Shown here: positions 11,574-22,380 of the stretch, piece by piece | Layout of the letters: the number at the start of each line of letters is the position of its first letter | Numbering within the stretch: position 1 is the stretch's first letter | NCBI GenBank assembly: GCA_029876055.1 | Contig: CM056875.1 | Location: 5,109,001-5,173,000, forward strand | Direction of reading: 5' to 3' | DNA: 64,000 nucleotides | DNA from: Madurella fahalii | Lineage: Eukaryota > Ascomycota > Sordariomycetes > Sordariales | Program-made: the position numbers and the translations under genes | The notes under the pieces: model-generated | The model's database searches: none | Told to the model about the DNA's origin: nothing | The model's input: only the letters and a program-made list of their open reading frames with translations

Positions 11574-14267
11574 TCAAGGCTCCCTTGCCCCGCCAAACCG
11601 AGTCTTCAACGCCGAACTCAAACTCGAAAGCGAAACGGCATGGTCACGGAGCACCACAACAGGTTCTATCCTCTCTGCATAGCCACTCAGCTTTGGCGAG
11701 GCTACGGGATCATCGTCCAATGTCAGCACCGACGATGTGGCAGACGACAAATCCGGAACTGTTTCCTCCATGGTGGGAAGCAGCGAGGGGTCGAGAGTCC
11801 CTTGATTACCTACCCGCTCCGCGCTTGTTGGCAGTTCCTGATCCCGCATTCCATTGTTGTTGGACCAAGGGAAGTCGAAGCCCAGGATGCACTGATTATC
11901 CAGCCTCTGCATACCCTCGTCTTCTGTGCCCGAGTCAAATCGCTCTATGGGGGTCTCCCGATCGTAAATTTGCCTACCACGTCTCAGATGACTGGGGCTG
12001 TAGTCGCGGTCGTCGTTATCGGAGAATTGTCGATCAGATTCGTAGCCATAGTTCAGCCCATCATCATCCTCCTCCCCAGGTTCGTCGGGGATGAAGACGG
12101 CATGCCGCAACCGGGATGGTGGACGCCGGCTTATTACCCGTCCACCATCGCCGCTCCTGTTTGATTGCGTTTCGCTCTTGTCGCTGATGTCGTCGAGGGA
12201 GTTGCTTCTGCTCATGGCGAGTCTTTGGCCTACCCTGCTTGCCGGTCTAGCGAGCAGATGCGAGTAGGCGTTATAGTTAGCTAACTGCCATTCGTCATGA
12301 GCCACCGCCTCGGACTCCTGAGCGAGGCGGGAACGGCCTGTGTCCCTGGAAAGGTTCCGCGACTTGGGTGAGCTTGGCCGGCCGGCACGGGATGAGCTGC
12401 GATCGAACGCGGAGCCCGGACGGACCTTTAGCCCTTCCAAAACGCCTGCTAGATCTGCCCAATCGTTGGTGAGAGGTGCCCTTTCTTCCGAGTCATCCAT
12501 GTCACCCATTTCCTCTTCCGCTTGACTGTTGCCTGCCTCAGACGTAGCGGCATTGAGAGCATTGGTAGGCACGATATCCTGCTTCTGTTCTTCTGGTGGC
12601 CCACTTGGTTCTTCCTCCTCCCGAGTTGACTCGGTCAAGGCGGACAGCGTAGGCTCGTGCTTCGAAAACCACAGTGGCGTTTGCGGATCGATTGGCGTGG
12701 CAGTCCAAACGTCTTCGTCGAACGGTGTGATTGGCGTCATGGCGGCGCCTCCGCCAAAGATGGAAGAGTGTGGCGCGTCATGGTGATGCCACAGATACGG
12801 ACTTGTCTTGCGTGGAAATCTCCAGGGGGACGACGGAACTGCCAAATTCTGGCGTGGCGGCTGCCGGAATGAAATAGGGGAGCGCGACTCCTCCGGGCTG
12901 TCGATGATGATGTCGTCCGTGATCGCGCTGTCCATTGGCACGTATTGGGCGAGCGGGGGGCTGGTCGGAATCCGCAACCGCGTGGGAGACCGACTGTCTG
13001 TTGGTGATGTCACTGTTGGATCCGATGGCGCCAGCCAGGGAAGCCTAGGGGTCGTTGCGCTGCGGGGGCTATTAAGCCCAGTTTCGGCTTTGGGCCCGAG
13101 GTGTGAGAGTGGTTCAGATTCTACTGGCGCAGTCTCGTCACACACGAGGCCAGCCATCCGTGCATCATCTGGAGCAGGGTCACCTTCCACGTCCGAGGGC
13201 GTCTCCTCCGCGAAACCGTTCTCAGCCTCAACTCCGTCGGTATCCATCAGCTTGCTCTTGGGCGGAGAATTGGTGTCGACGACGAGAAGGTCTTTGACCC
13301 CACGTCCGAGAACCCCATAGACAAACACCTCACCCCCCTTGACGCCAATGACGGCACTGGTTCCGGTATACGTAGCTTCTTCTTCCGCCCCAGTCCTGTT
13401 GCAAAACACGACGATGACCTCCTCGTCCTTTTCTGCGCGGATCAGGGGCTCGAGCCGTTGGACCCAGTAAACTAGCGTCTCGAGATCCGGCTCCTTGGGC
13501 CTGCGGCTGAAGGCACTGGGGTCTCGGTGTGTCTGCCACGCCATGGTCAGGATCACCACGTTTGCATGCGAGTCCAGGACGTGGAATCCAAACTCGAACG
13601 CATCCCATGGCGCCTCGAGCTTGTAGGGGCTGGCTGATGTTAGCACATCATCAGGCACGGAAAGGAGCTAAAGACGCATGGCATACTTCAAATCGGTGCA
13701 GATACCCAACACGACGTTGCCAAGGCCGGGAACGGTGTCCTCGAAGAAGCCTTCCCCTCCTTCCAGGGCCCAGGTTTCGTCGGTGTAATACAGGAACGAT
13801 TTTCTATAGTTGGCGATTGTGTCGCCATCTGGATTCACAACTAGAGCCGAGTTGTAGTACTCGGGGGACGTGGGCCATTTTGGGGAGACGTCAACCTTCT
13901 CCGGGTAGCCTACGACGACGGTACAGTCGTGCTTGAGGGCGGTGGTTCGGGCCCAGAGGGACGTGATGCCGGAACCAGCATGCTCGAGGAAAGGCGAGAT
14001 ATGCTGCAATGACTTGAAATTGTAGCCTGCGATGGGCCTGTCAACGTCTGGTGACGTTTTGGGTCTCTGAGTGAAGAAAGCAGGCGCCGATGCGGCGCAG
14101 AACCAACAGGGCGGACACATACCGGTAAATGCAAGCTCTGGCAGCACAAGCAAGTCTAGACCCTCGAGATCATCGGCATTCGCTTTGTTGAGGACGGCAT
14201 CGGCACGGTTGAGGTTGTTGTCGATGTCGCCAACTTGAGGGCTGAATTGTAAACAAGCGATCTTCAT
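11574..14267 (-). CDS. Nta1-like protein N-terminal amidase with long C-terminal tail (copy A)
   Basis: Three exons: 14123-14267, 13687-14026 and 11574-13629, 846 aa. The first ~250 residues are a nitrilase (carbon-nitrogen hydrolase) domain with a complete Glu-Lys-Cys triad: Glu44 in VLPELAFTG, Lys124 in NYRKSFLYY and Cys158 in LGICTDLNPYKLEAPW. Nta1 enzymes deamidate N-terminal Asn or Gln, creating Asp/Glu N-degrons for the arginine N-degron pathway. The splice sites are chosen because they restore AFTGYNF and DLNPYKL, conserved in Nta1. The remaining ~550 residues are acidic, Ser/Pro-rich and probably disordered, far longer than the roughly 450-residue yeast protein. Start: the ATG at 14265-14267 gives MKIACLQFSPQVGD, the normal nitrilase opening. 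A paralogue with the same layout lies 6 kb to the right. The exact substrate is inferred from family only. Confidence 0.85.
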
Positions 14268-17252
14268 GATGCCAGACTGCCGGGGGCCATCACGGCCCAA
14301 CTTTGGTGGGAGAAAGAACAGCCGGATGAGATGAGAATCCCGGTGCGTGGGCAGCAGTGGGTACCAGCATGATGTACCTCTACCCGGGCGGCCTTGACCT
14401 CCCAAAGTCCGAACCCGAGCTGAACTGAACCATAAGAAAGCCACACGCCGGCCATGGGCGCTAGGGGAGCGCGGGCTCGACACGCGGGATAGGGTTGATA
14501 CCTCTGTAGACGTCTCTTGGTAGAGGTCCACATGGCACCATTGCAAACGGTTCGCATACAGGCTGCTTCGGAGGAAATGGCCAACTGTGCCTGACTGCTA
14601 AGCGCCGGCCATGCAGCCCGGCGCTGCACGAGCAACAAGTCCCGTCACCCAGAGACCAGCCACTGATGAGCATGGCTCCGCCACCCCACGGGGCTGGGTG
14701 TTATCTCTGCGCGCAAACAGCAGAGGCCGCCGGAGAGCTGAGGAGACTCGTTTCTCGGAGCTGATCCTCTCGGGGAGCAAAGTTGTGCCGTTGTGCCGTT
14801 GTGCATCCCTTCATGCGTGATGCCGCAGAGAGCTGCCTATCAACCGCCACGCTGGCTGCCATAGCCATCCCAGCTTTCCCAGCGGGTCCTGTCTGCCGTC
14901 CTTGCAGCCTGCGATCAAGCGGACGCAACCGAGCCCCCTTCGCTTCCCCGCACCTGCATGCGCCCAATCACAATTGCGATTCATGGTGGAGGCCAGCTGA
15001 TTGGCTGTAGCCCCTGGCCCCGTCGCAAGAGGGACGGTTGGGTAGGCTCAACGGCGGCGCACGGGCATGCTGGACGGCTCAGTCCGAGTGAGCCCGGGCC
15101 CTGGTGCGCTCCTTCGACCTTGCTGGGCAAGCAAGCGGTTGCGGGTGAACTCATGGCGATCCGCAGCCACTGCCAAAACCGCGCAAGGTGTATCTCCGGC
15201 ACACGCTGCAATTGATAGACAGCATTCGGTATATTTGGTGTCTGGATTGTTTCAGATGGATCCCAATAAGGGGAACGGATGTTTATATCGAGGCTATTGG
15301 GGAGAGGTATATCTGAGCATGTATAGACAGGCCTCAATCCAAGGCGGGGCATTGCGTTGTAATAAGAGACCTTTTTTCAGTATCCAGTACCATGTTTACA
15401 ACAGCACATAGACCTTAATATGGTCTGTGCAGCCTAAGTTCGGCCGACTCCGATTCTAAACCAAGAATCCTGAGGTGGTTCCCGTCGCCATCTTTGGCCA
15501 CCATCCTTGCCAACATCATCCGACGGTTCAACAATCACTGAAATCGCATTATCTATTTGTTTATTTTGCGCTATCCTGGCTCATCCGACGGTTCAACAAT
15601 CACTGAAATCGCATTATCTATTTGTTTATTTTGCGCTATCCTGGCTCATCCTCCGCAGCATAACAGGCAGATCAAGATTTTTGGCCTAGAGGCTTGGTTA
15701 ATAGATCTAGCACATATAAGCACCACCAAAGGCAGCAAGCAAAGCTGCACGCTGCACACTGCACTACTGCACACTGCACAACACCAGACTTGTATGTATG
15801 TACTGCGCCGAAAGCCTCCTCGGCAGTTGGCCGAAGGGCGGTACCAAGGATGGAATCATCCCTCGGAGTCTGGGGCAATCCCCTTCCGTCACCCCTCAGA
15901 TCCCCCGTGTTTGCGTTTTCTCCCCCTGACATGTCCTGATTGAAGTGAGCTTCTGTACTCATTCTGCAGCGTCCACACCATGTCGCTGATCCTGGCGGCA
16001 CCGATGGTTTGGTTGAGTGCCGAAACCCGTTCATCCGGAAGCTCGCGTTCCGCATAACCAGGATGTTGGCCTCCACCTGCCCCCAGCGGGTGTCCCGTCC
16101 CTAGCTGAGCATCAGCTCGTTGGCTGCGCGTCGGCCGCCGTCTGCCCGTGGTCCGGCCTGCAAGTGCTGCCCTGTGTTGGTGACACGAAAGAGCCGTGGA
16201 AACCAGCCCTACCCGAACGGGCCGCCCTGGCCGGATTGCCCAAGGCCCGCATTCTTTCTTGGGAGGGGCTCTTGATCGGTGGTAGGGGGGCCACGAGGAA
16301 CCCAAAAGGGAATCTTTTTTTTTTTTTTTGTGGCCTGAATAAGCGCTGACACCCTCCTGCGCGTACGCGAAAATAGATGCAGTCGGTCTTCTATTGTTGT
16401 CTTCCCTTTTCATCAAAAGGCGATTTTGTTCTCGCTTGTGCTTTCTAGTCTTTTTCCGGTGCAAAGCATACAGAAGTGTTCGTGGGGGTGGTCTCGTCTG
16501 GAGCAAACCCCCGCCAGCCAAAACAGATCGCCAACAGCATTGTGTTTGGAAGCTGCACACACAGCGCCACAGGGTATTCCTCATTCAAGCACCCGGCTTT
16601 GGGATGCGTATGGTATCGGATTCCCGCAAAGAGAAGGATCTTGGCGGCACAGTTCCGATAGTTTATCTCCCATCCCACTCCTGAAGCGGACCAGAACTGC
16701 CGGGCCGCGCTTAAATACTGAATCCCAAGTTACCTACGACCGCACAAATGCCTTTCGACTGCAGCAAAAGCTCTCCAGCACCGGGGTTTCTAACCGAGTC
16801 TGATAGATCAATGTGCGCGCCAGCGCTTAAAGGATTTACCGCAACAAGCCTCGACTCGGTACCGCAGCAGTGTCACTCGCAAACTTTGCGTGTGTGCTAC
16901 CTCACTTAGTACCCGCCGCGCTCTTCTGCGCCGCATCGTAGTCAGCTGTACCACCATTCCCGTCCTATTCCTTACCCCTTGGCCTCGACACCGTGGGCCC
17001 AGCTCTCGCACCGCCGCCCCGCCCCGTACCTTGCAGCCTGTTGGGGTGAGAGGCAAAATGCTCCCGCAAGGTTGCGTATACAGGTAGTTATGTATGTGTG
17101 TGTGTGTGTGTCAAGTGTTGGGGGTTTGACACGTCCTGCCACCCTGCGGCCCGGTTCGGTGTGCGTTCTCTTATATCCCTCCTGCCTTTGCGCCGGACGG
17201 AGGACGAAGATGGTCCGCCCTTCTTCGGCCCCAAGTCCTTGGTGAGTCTAAG
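14268..17252. other. Intergenic region with a 65-bp tandem duplication
   Basis: About 3 kb between divergent genes. It contains the 65-bp tandem duplication at 15516-15645, a short GCACACT-type repeat near 15745-15780, a T-run near 16316-16330 and a GT-microsatellite at about 17092-17111. Pyrimidine-rich, exon-like stretches at 16900-17250 could be 5' exons or leader of the rightward gene, but no splice model closed cleanly. Confidence 0.5.
15516..15651. repeat. 65-bp tandem duplication
   Basis: Two adjacent copies of a 65-bp unit beginning TCATCCGACGG, at 15516-15580 and 15581-15645, appear identical, with the first six bases of a third at 15646-15651. The near-perfect identity suggests a recent replication-slippage or unequal-exchange event. 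Confidence 0.92.
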
Positions 17253-18656
17253 ATGCATGGCGCGCTTCGTTCAAGACGTGGGTTTACTTTGAGTCTTGAG
17301 CAGCGGCAGCCGTCTGGCGGTGCCGGGGGCTTGCCGACTACATCCGCCTCGCCTACAGTTTCGATACCCGTCAGCGAGTGCTGTCAGTCAAAGACACCGA
17401 CCCTGAGATTTGGACGCAGGACGACTGTGCCCTGCCCTACTTCGGTTGCGTCATCCCAATCAACTCCGCCTCCCCATCGTACGCCGTCTGTGCGAGCCCT
17501 TCCGGCTTTCGCCGTCGTGGCTACCACCATAGTCGCGGCGTTGCTCGTCTTTGCCGGGATCTGCCTTCTTTTTGCCTACCGTCGCCGGAAAGCAAAGCGT
17601 CAGAGGGCAGCAAGGATGTACAACTCAAAAGGATATCAGGCCGTGACGGCCATAGCGCCAAACACTCCTCCCTGTCCGGCTCGCTCACCCTCAACGCTGT
17701 CCTCATTATCGACACAGGCACTATGGGATTTGGGTTTCCGAGAAGCAGAGGATTTCGGGTATCCCTATGGCACGCAGGAGCCGCAGCCTCAAGCTCAAGC
17801 CCGGGCAGCGGACCGCGAAAGCGTCGACACGTTATTCGCTCTCCGATTCTATTACAGGAACAAACTCGACCGCCGCTCAAAGGGTTCACTTCTCGCCGAA
17901 TTACCCGCGACTCCTCCTCTTCCTTCCGTCCCGTCACCCCCATCAATACAAGCACAACCTCAACAGCCGTCATCATCCACCGCGGCAGCAGCAGAATCAA
18001 GACCAACAACTTCCTCAACACCGAAACGAACACTATCATCACATAAAAGAAAATACGCGGCAGGGAGAAGGAGAAGAGACCGAATCTACCTCAACCCCGC
18101 CGGCGAACCCTGGGTCAGCGTCCCACCCCCGACCGCCCCTCTTCCACCAACACCGGAGGGACAAGTCTTAGCACCCGGACCGTCGTCAATCCCACCAGTC
18201 CCAACCCCACCTCAACAATCCGCTTCCCGCTTCTCCAGAACGCCACCGATGTTCTCCCTGTTCCCAGCGCCCGCTAAGAGGCAGCAGCAGCAGCAGCAGT
18301 GGCGGCGGGACAGCCGGACCGAGAATTCGAATTCCACACCCGCCCGACACCGACCAAGCTATGCCTCAGCCCCGCCCACTACTGCCTTACACGGCCCGCT
18401 CCGCTCCAACCCCGTCGTTGGCAGCGGGACCGCAGGTACAGGCACAGGCACAGGCGCGGGCGTGGCATCAGCATCAGCATCGGGGTTGGGGATCGTCTCC
18501 GGTCCGGCGGGTCTTCAGATCCAGGGATTTGCGCCCCTACCCACGGCGGCGGCGACGGAGGGCGGGATGGGAATGAGGCGGTCGCTGCCGAGTCGGTTGT
18601 GGGGGTGGGGGAGTGGTGGGCTGAGCGGGTGGAGGAGCCCGCGTGTTGAGACATGA
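17253..18656 (+). CDS. Single-pass membrane protein with Pro/Gln-rich tail (5' structure uncertain)
   Basis: Open frame of 467 codons. A Ser/Thr/Pro-rich segment leads to one transmembrane helix at about 84-109 (FAVVATTIVAALLVFAGICLLFAY), then a strongly basic stop-transfer (RRRKAKRQR). The tail is long and low-complexity, with Pro, Gln, Ala and a TG/AS-repeat stretch. No conserved catalytic domain is recognised. Architecture resembles the membrane-tail half of the LPXTG-type proteins nearby. The start is doubtful: between about 17300 and 17510 the best third-position GC signal is in a different frame (encoding WTQDDCALPYFGC), so the real 5' part probably involves a missed intron, upstream exon or frameshift. 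The segment from the transmembrane helix to the stop is well supported. Confidence 0.6.
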   Translation: MHGALRSRRGFTLSLEQRQPSGGAGGLPTTSASPTVSIPVSECCQSKTPTLRFGRRTTVPCPTSVASSQSTPPPHRTPSVRALPAFAVVATTIVAALLVFAGICLLFAYRRRKAKRQRAARMYNSKGYQAVTAIAPNTPPCPARSPSTLSSLSTQALWDLGFREAEDFGYPYGTQEPQPQAQARAADRESVDTLFALRFYYRNKLDRRSKGSLLAELPATPPLPSVPSPPSIQAQPQQPSSSTAAAAESRPTTSSTPKRTLSSHKRKYAAGRRRRDRIYLNPAGEPWVSVPPPTAPLPPTPEGQVLAPGPSSIPPVPTPPQQSASRFSRTPPMFSLFPAPAKRQQQQQQWRRDSRTENSNSTPARHRPSYASAPPTTALHGPLRSNPVVGSGTAGTGTGTGAGVASASASGLGIVSGPAGLQIQGFAPLPTAAATEGGMGMRRSLPSRLWGWGSGGLSGWRSPRVET

Positions 18657-19331
18657 GCTTTCTTTTTATATATATACTGTACTAGTTACTTACGATGTTA
18701 CGAAGCGTGAGTGTGACGACTACTGAGGTGGAATTGGGGCATATATTTCTCGGTTTGCGGAAAGCAGCATCAACGGAGCATGGCGCCTATGGGCAGCGGG
18801 GGGGGGGGGGGGGGATGCTTACTTACTTATTTACTTCCTAGTACTTACTTATTACTTATTTATTCAGAGTGGGGAGGTTAATCAGGGATTGGAATTTACG
18901 GGCTGTCCGAGGAAGCGACTGCATCGGCGGAGTTTTGGTGCGGAATTGGTGGTGTACTGTACCAACAATGACCTGACCTACTGCGACGGGGAGCGATAGG
19001 GATGCTTATGTCCTTCCTAATTCTGCTATGTATTTTATTACTTTTATTACTTCTAGTTTCTTTCTTCTCTTTCTTTTCTCTCTTTGTACAACGTGCTATG
19101 AGAATCTGCTGTTGTATAAAAATATAATTTCTGCGGATGAAGACGGGGCAAAAGTAGGGGGGTGTTTTGGTTGTACTATGTGCATATGCTTTTGCAATAG
19201 TCCTATCTTAGTCATCGGCGGATTACCGAATTGATCGCGTCCCTCCATTGTTGGTTTGACCCGTGTGAATCGAGGATTCTTGAAGTTTCAGTAGAGGTAC
19301 GCTTTTTGCAGCCCCTGAAGACACATCAGCT

Positions 19332-19345
19332 GGGGTTAGGGTTAG
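19332..19345 (+). repeat. Telomere-like motif GGGGTTAGGGTTAG
   Basis: Two overlapping TTAGGG-type units about 400 bp upstream of the initiator tRNA. Short interstitial motifs of this kind occur in fungal promoters as telobox elements; function here is unproven. Confidence 0.5.
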
Positions 19346-19744
19346 TTATAGGCTGTCAAAGAGTCGGGGGCTCGGTGCTAATGGTGGGGGATTAATCTAT
19401 CCAAAATTACAAGTGCTAATATTGAATATACCACAAACACAGCAATCTACGTTGCGTATCTCTTATGTGCTTCTGCAAAGCCGTAGTTTTTTAGAAGCAA
19501 TCAGTGCCGCGTTACGTTGAAGGCTCTGTGGTAACATGTTGCCTTGGGAAGATCCTGAATCCAAGACGGATCACACTCATCCCGGGGTCCTTTGTGACAC
19601 CCCGTCTCCACAAAGGCTGTGACTCACACTGGAGTCTTCCACTTCCCCCAGATTTGTGCACACAACGAAAACAGATCGAAAGCGGCTCAAGCCGTACCCT
19701 CTTTAAAAAATTGCTCTACCCTTTTATCTTAACAAGCAATTACA

Positions 19745-19816
19745 AGCTGCGTGGCGCAGCGGAAGCGCGCCGGGCTCATAACCCGGAGGTCACTCGATCG
19801 AAACGAGTCGCAGCTA
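19745..19816 (+). tRNA. Initiator tRNA-Met (CAT)
   Basis: 72 nt folding into a standard cloverleaf: acceptor AGCTGCG pairs with CGCAGCT, the anticodon arm is CCGGG-CTCATAA-CCCGG, and the T arm is ACTCG/CGAGT. Initiator hallmarks are the A1-U72 terminal pair, the G-C pairs at the base of the anticodon stem and the ATCGAAA T-loop in place of the usual TTCGANN. No intron. A T5 run a few bases downstream (about 19821-19828) fits a Pol III terminator. The tRNA delivers methionine to start codons. Confidence 0.96.
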
Positions 19817-19820
19817 GCAG

Positions 19821-19829
19821 TGTCTTTTT
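19821..19829 (+). terminator. Pol III oligo-T terminator of the tRNA gene
   Basis: A CTTTTTC run starting within ten bases of the tRNA discriminator base, as expected for RNA polymerase III termination. Confidence 0.75.
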
Positions 19830-20076
19830 CAACTTTTCTTCCTTTTTCCCTACCTCCTTACCCTCTGACATAGAGAGCAACGGTCAGCACGTCGCGCTCG
19901 AGTGATCATCTCCCAGGAATACAGCGCATTCTCCAGTCAAAATATTTTATTTCCAGCAGCCATACTGTAGTGCCATCCCAATGGTATCCCCTTTCCCATG
20001 CCTCCAATTCCAAATAAAGGAAGTGCCCAGGCAACGCCAGTCATTCATTTCTCCATCTATCCATCCATCTTTACCA

Positions 20077-22380
20077 TCAAACAGACACAGCACTCCTTGG
20101 GGTCAAGTCCTGCGCCCTAACATGTCTCACTAGTCTCCTCCGCCCCCTAGCCATAGTCTTCCCCAGCACCGCCTCGTGTCCGCCTACAAACAACCTCTCC
20201 ATTATTTCCTGCTCAAGCTGCAGTTGCACCTGCACCTGCCCGCTCTCGCTCCGCCGTGCATCACCATCATTGTCACCATTGCTATGACCCAAGACGCCGG
20301 GGAATGAAGCAAACGGTGTAGTGGGGGCACTGTATGCCTTTCTGTGACGGAGCAGGGGTGGCGGGGTAAGAGGGATAGCCGGACTCGCACCCGGTTCGTT
20401 AGAGACTGACGAGTGACTATAATTGCGGCCTACCCTGTGAGTGCTAGTGGGCGTAGATTGATGATCAGGGTGGGCCGCCAGCTGAGGGAACGGTTGAAAC
20501 GGCATCGGGAATTCGTTCGGCCCGAAGGACGTCTTGAAGCAGCTGGGACTTGCGATGATCGAGATGGTCTGGCCTTCCGAGGCCGGATCATCCCGATGAG
20601 GCGTCTCGACCGTTGCCCTGGTCCCGCTTGCTCTCTGAACCGGTGTCAGGGATTGGCTCTCGGCACGCGCACGCCGCTGGCCCGAGCTTGCATGTTGTGA
20701 CCTGACGGGGTCCGGTCTCTTGGAGAACAATGGTGATACCGAGGACTTTATTCCTACGGGTGAAGTGATAGGCGTCCGGCCAGATTCATTCCATGGAGAG
20801 CGAGAGGGCGTGTCGAAACTGATCGTTGTTAAGCCCTCGTATGCGGGCCAGATGGGTTCGCTCGGAGTGTATAAGCCGGAAGAGATGAAGGCTGTGGAGG
20901 GTGTCTCGTCCCAGAAACGATCTGTGGTATGTTGTGCAGTGTCCTCGGATGGAGACATTGGAGGTGTGCGAAGACTTCGGTTGTTGAAAGTGTTCGGCGA
21001 CAATGCCACCGGAGGTTTTGTTGAGAAAGGGGTAATAGCTTCGGGCCCAGTCAAGATGGATAAACTGGGCCGCGCTCGTACCGCGGTCTCTCTCGGGCCA
21101 ACTGGGGACGATTTTCCCGGCCAGCCCTTAACCTCTCTGCTGGCCGGGGTTCTCGGAGTGGTTGGCTCAGACTTTGCGTGCGCCCCCGCGGACGAAGGCG
21201 TTGAGCCCAGAGGAGGAGCCGGAGGCGAGCCTCCTGACTCCGATCCTGAGCGTGAGCCCGGTTGCGAAGACCCATTATCTGGCCTTTGCGGGGGTTGTGT
21301 TGACGACGACTCAGCTCCAGCGGTTGCCGGCTGCTCAGGGCGGTCGATAAGCTTCGCAAAGGGTCTTTGTTCGGTGTCGACGACCAGCAGCTCCTTGACT
21401 CCGCGGCCAAGGAGACCGTATACGGACACTTCTCCATCTTTGATCCCGATGACAGCACTAGTGCCGGAATAAGTCACTTCGTCCTCAATACCGCAACGGT
21501 TGCAGAACACGACGATGGTTTCCTCGTTGCTCTCGGCCCGGATGATGGGCTCCAGCCTCCGAACCCAGTAAGTGAGCATGCTAAAATCCGGTTCTTTGGG
21601 GAATGGCGTGAACGTTGAGCGGTCCTCATGTGTGAGCCATGCCATGGAGACAATGACTAGGTTCGCTCTGGCTTCGAGGATGTGGAAAGCAAACTCGTAC
21701 GCATGCCACGGTGCCTCAAACTTGTATGGGCTGTCTCTTGTTAGCAACCCACCAATACGTGCAAGGGATTGCTGCATACTTGATATCCATGCCTGGACAG
21801 TGTCAGCCAGAATGTAACTGGTGGGTCCGCAAGAGAAAAGTCACGTACAGATACCCATGGCAACTTGTCCAAAGTTACTGATCTCGCCTTTGAAGAAGCC
21901 ATGGCCCTCACGAGCCCAGGTTTCATCGGTGTAATAAAGAAACGACTTGCGGTAGTTGGCCACCGTCTCGCCTTCGCCGTTGACGACGATGAGCGAGTTG
22001 TAATACTCCGGTGCTGGCGACTGCAGCCCGGGCGAGGCGACTTTCTCTGGATACCCGACGGCGACAGTGCAATCGTACTTGAGCGCCGTAGTGCGAGCCC
22101 ACAGCGAGCTGATACCGGAGCCGGTTGGCTCGAGGTAGGGCAGGACATCTTCCAGGGACCTGAAATTGTACCCTGGATCGGAGTCAGTAGACAGCTCACC
22201 GCTACCAGAAAGCTCGGGACCGTCTGGCGGCTCACCACTAAAGGCCATCTCCGGGAGGACGAGCAAGTCCAAGCCCTCGAGCTCCTTCGGGTCCGCCCTT
22301 GAGAGAACGGCATCGGCTCTGTTGAGGTTGTTGGAGACATCGCCCACTTGGGGCGAAAACTGGAGACAGCCGATCCTCAT
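20077..22380 (-). CDS. Nta1-like protein N-terminal amidase with 13-nt microexon (copy B)
   Basis: Four exons: 22236-22380, 21849-22172, 21780-21792 (13 nt) and 20077-21730, 711 aa. The nitrilase domain has Glu44 in VLPEMAFSG, Lys124 in NYRKSFLYY and Cys157 in MGICMDINPYKFEAPW. The Cys codon TGC is split: T ends exon 2 and GC opens the microexon GCATGGATATCAA. This is the only joining I found that restores the canonical GICMDINPYKF motif, and every phase closes. Introns are 63, 56 and 49 nt. The C-terminal ~450 residues are Ser/Pro/Thr-rich and disordered, differing from copy A. By family, it deamidates N-terminal Asn/Gln. Exon 1 is the same length (145 nt) as in copy A and ends at the same codon, so the genes are clearly paralogues. 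Confidence 0.84.

Larger units (their letters stand above)
18657..20076. other. Intergenic region holding the tRNA gene
   Basis: About 1.4 kb. It contains a G-homopolymer near 18799-18814, CTTA-type short repeats at about 18818-18866, a telomere-like motif at 19332-19345 and the initiator tRNA at 19745-19816. No protein gene is supported. Confidence 0.6.

Noticed and set aside
15516..15651. CRISPR-like repeat
   Set aside because: Direct tandem duplication without spacers in a eukaryotic genome.
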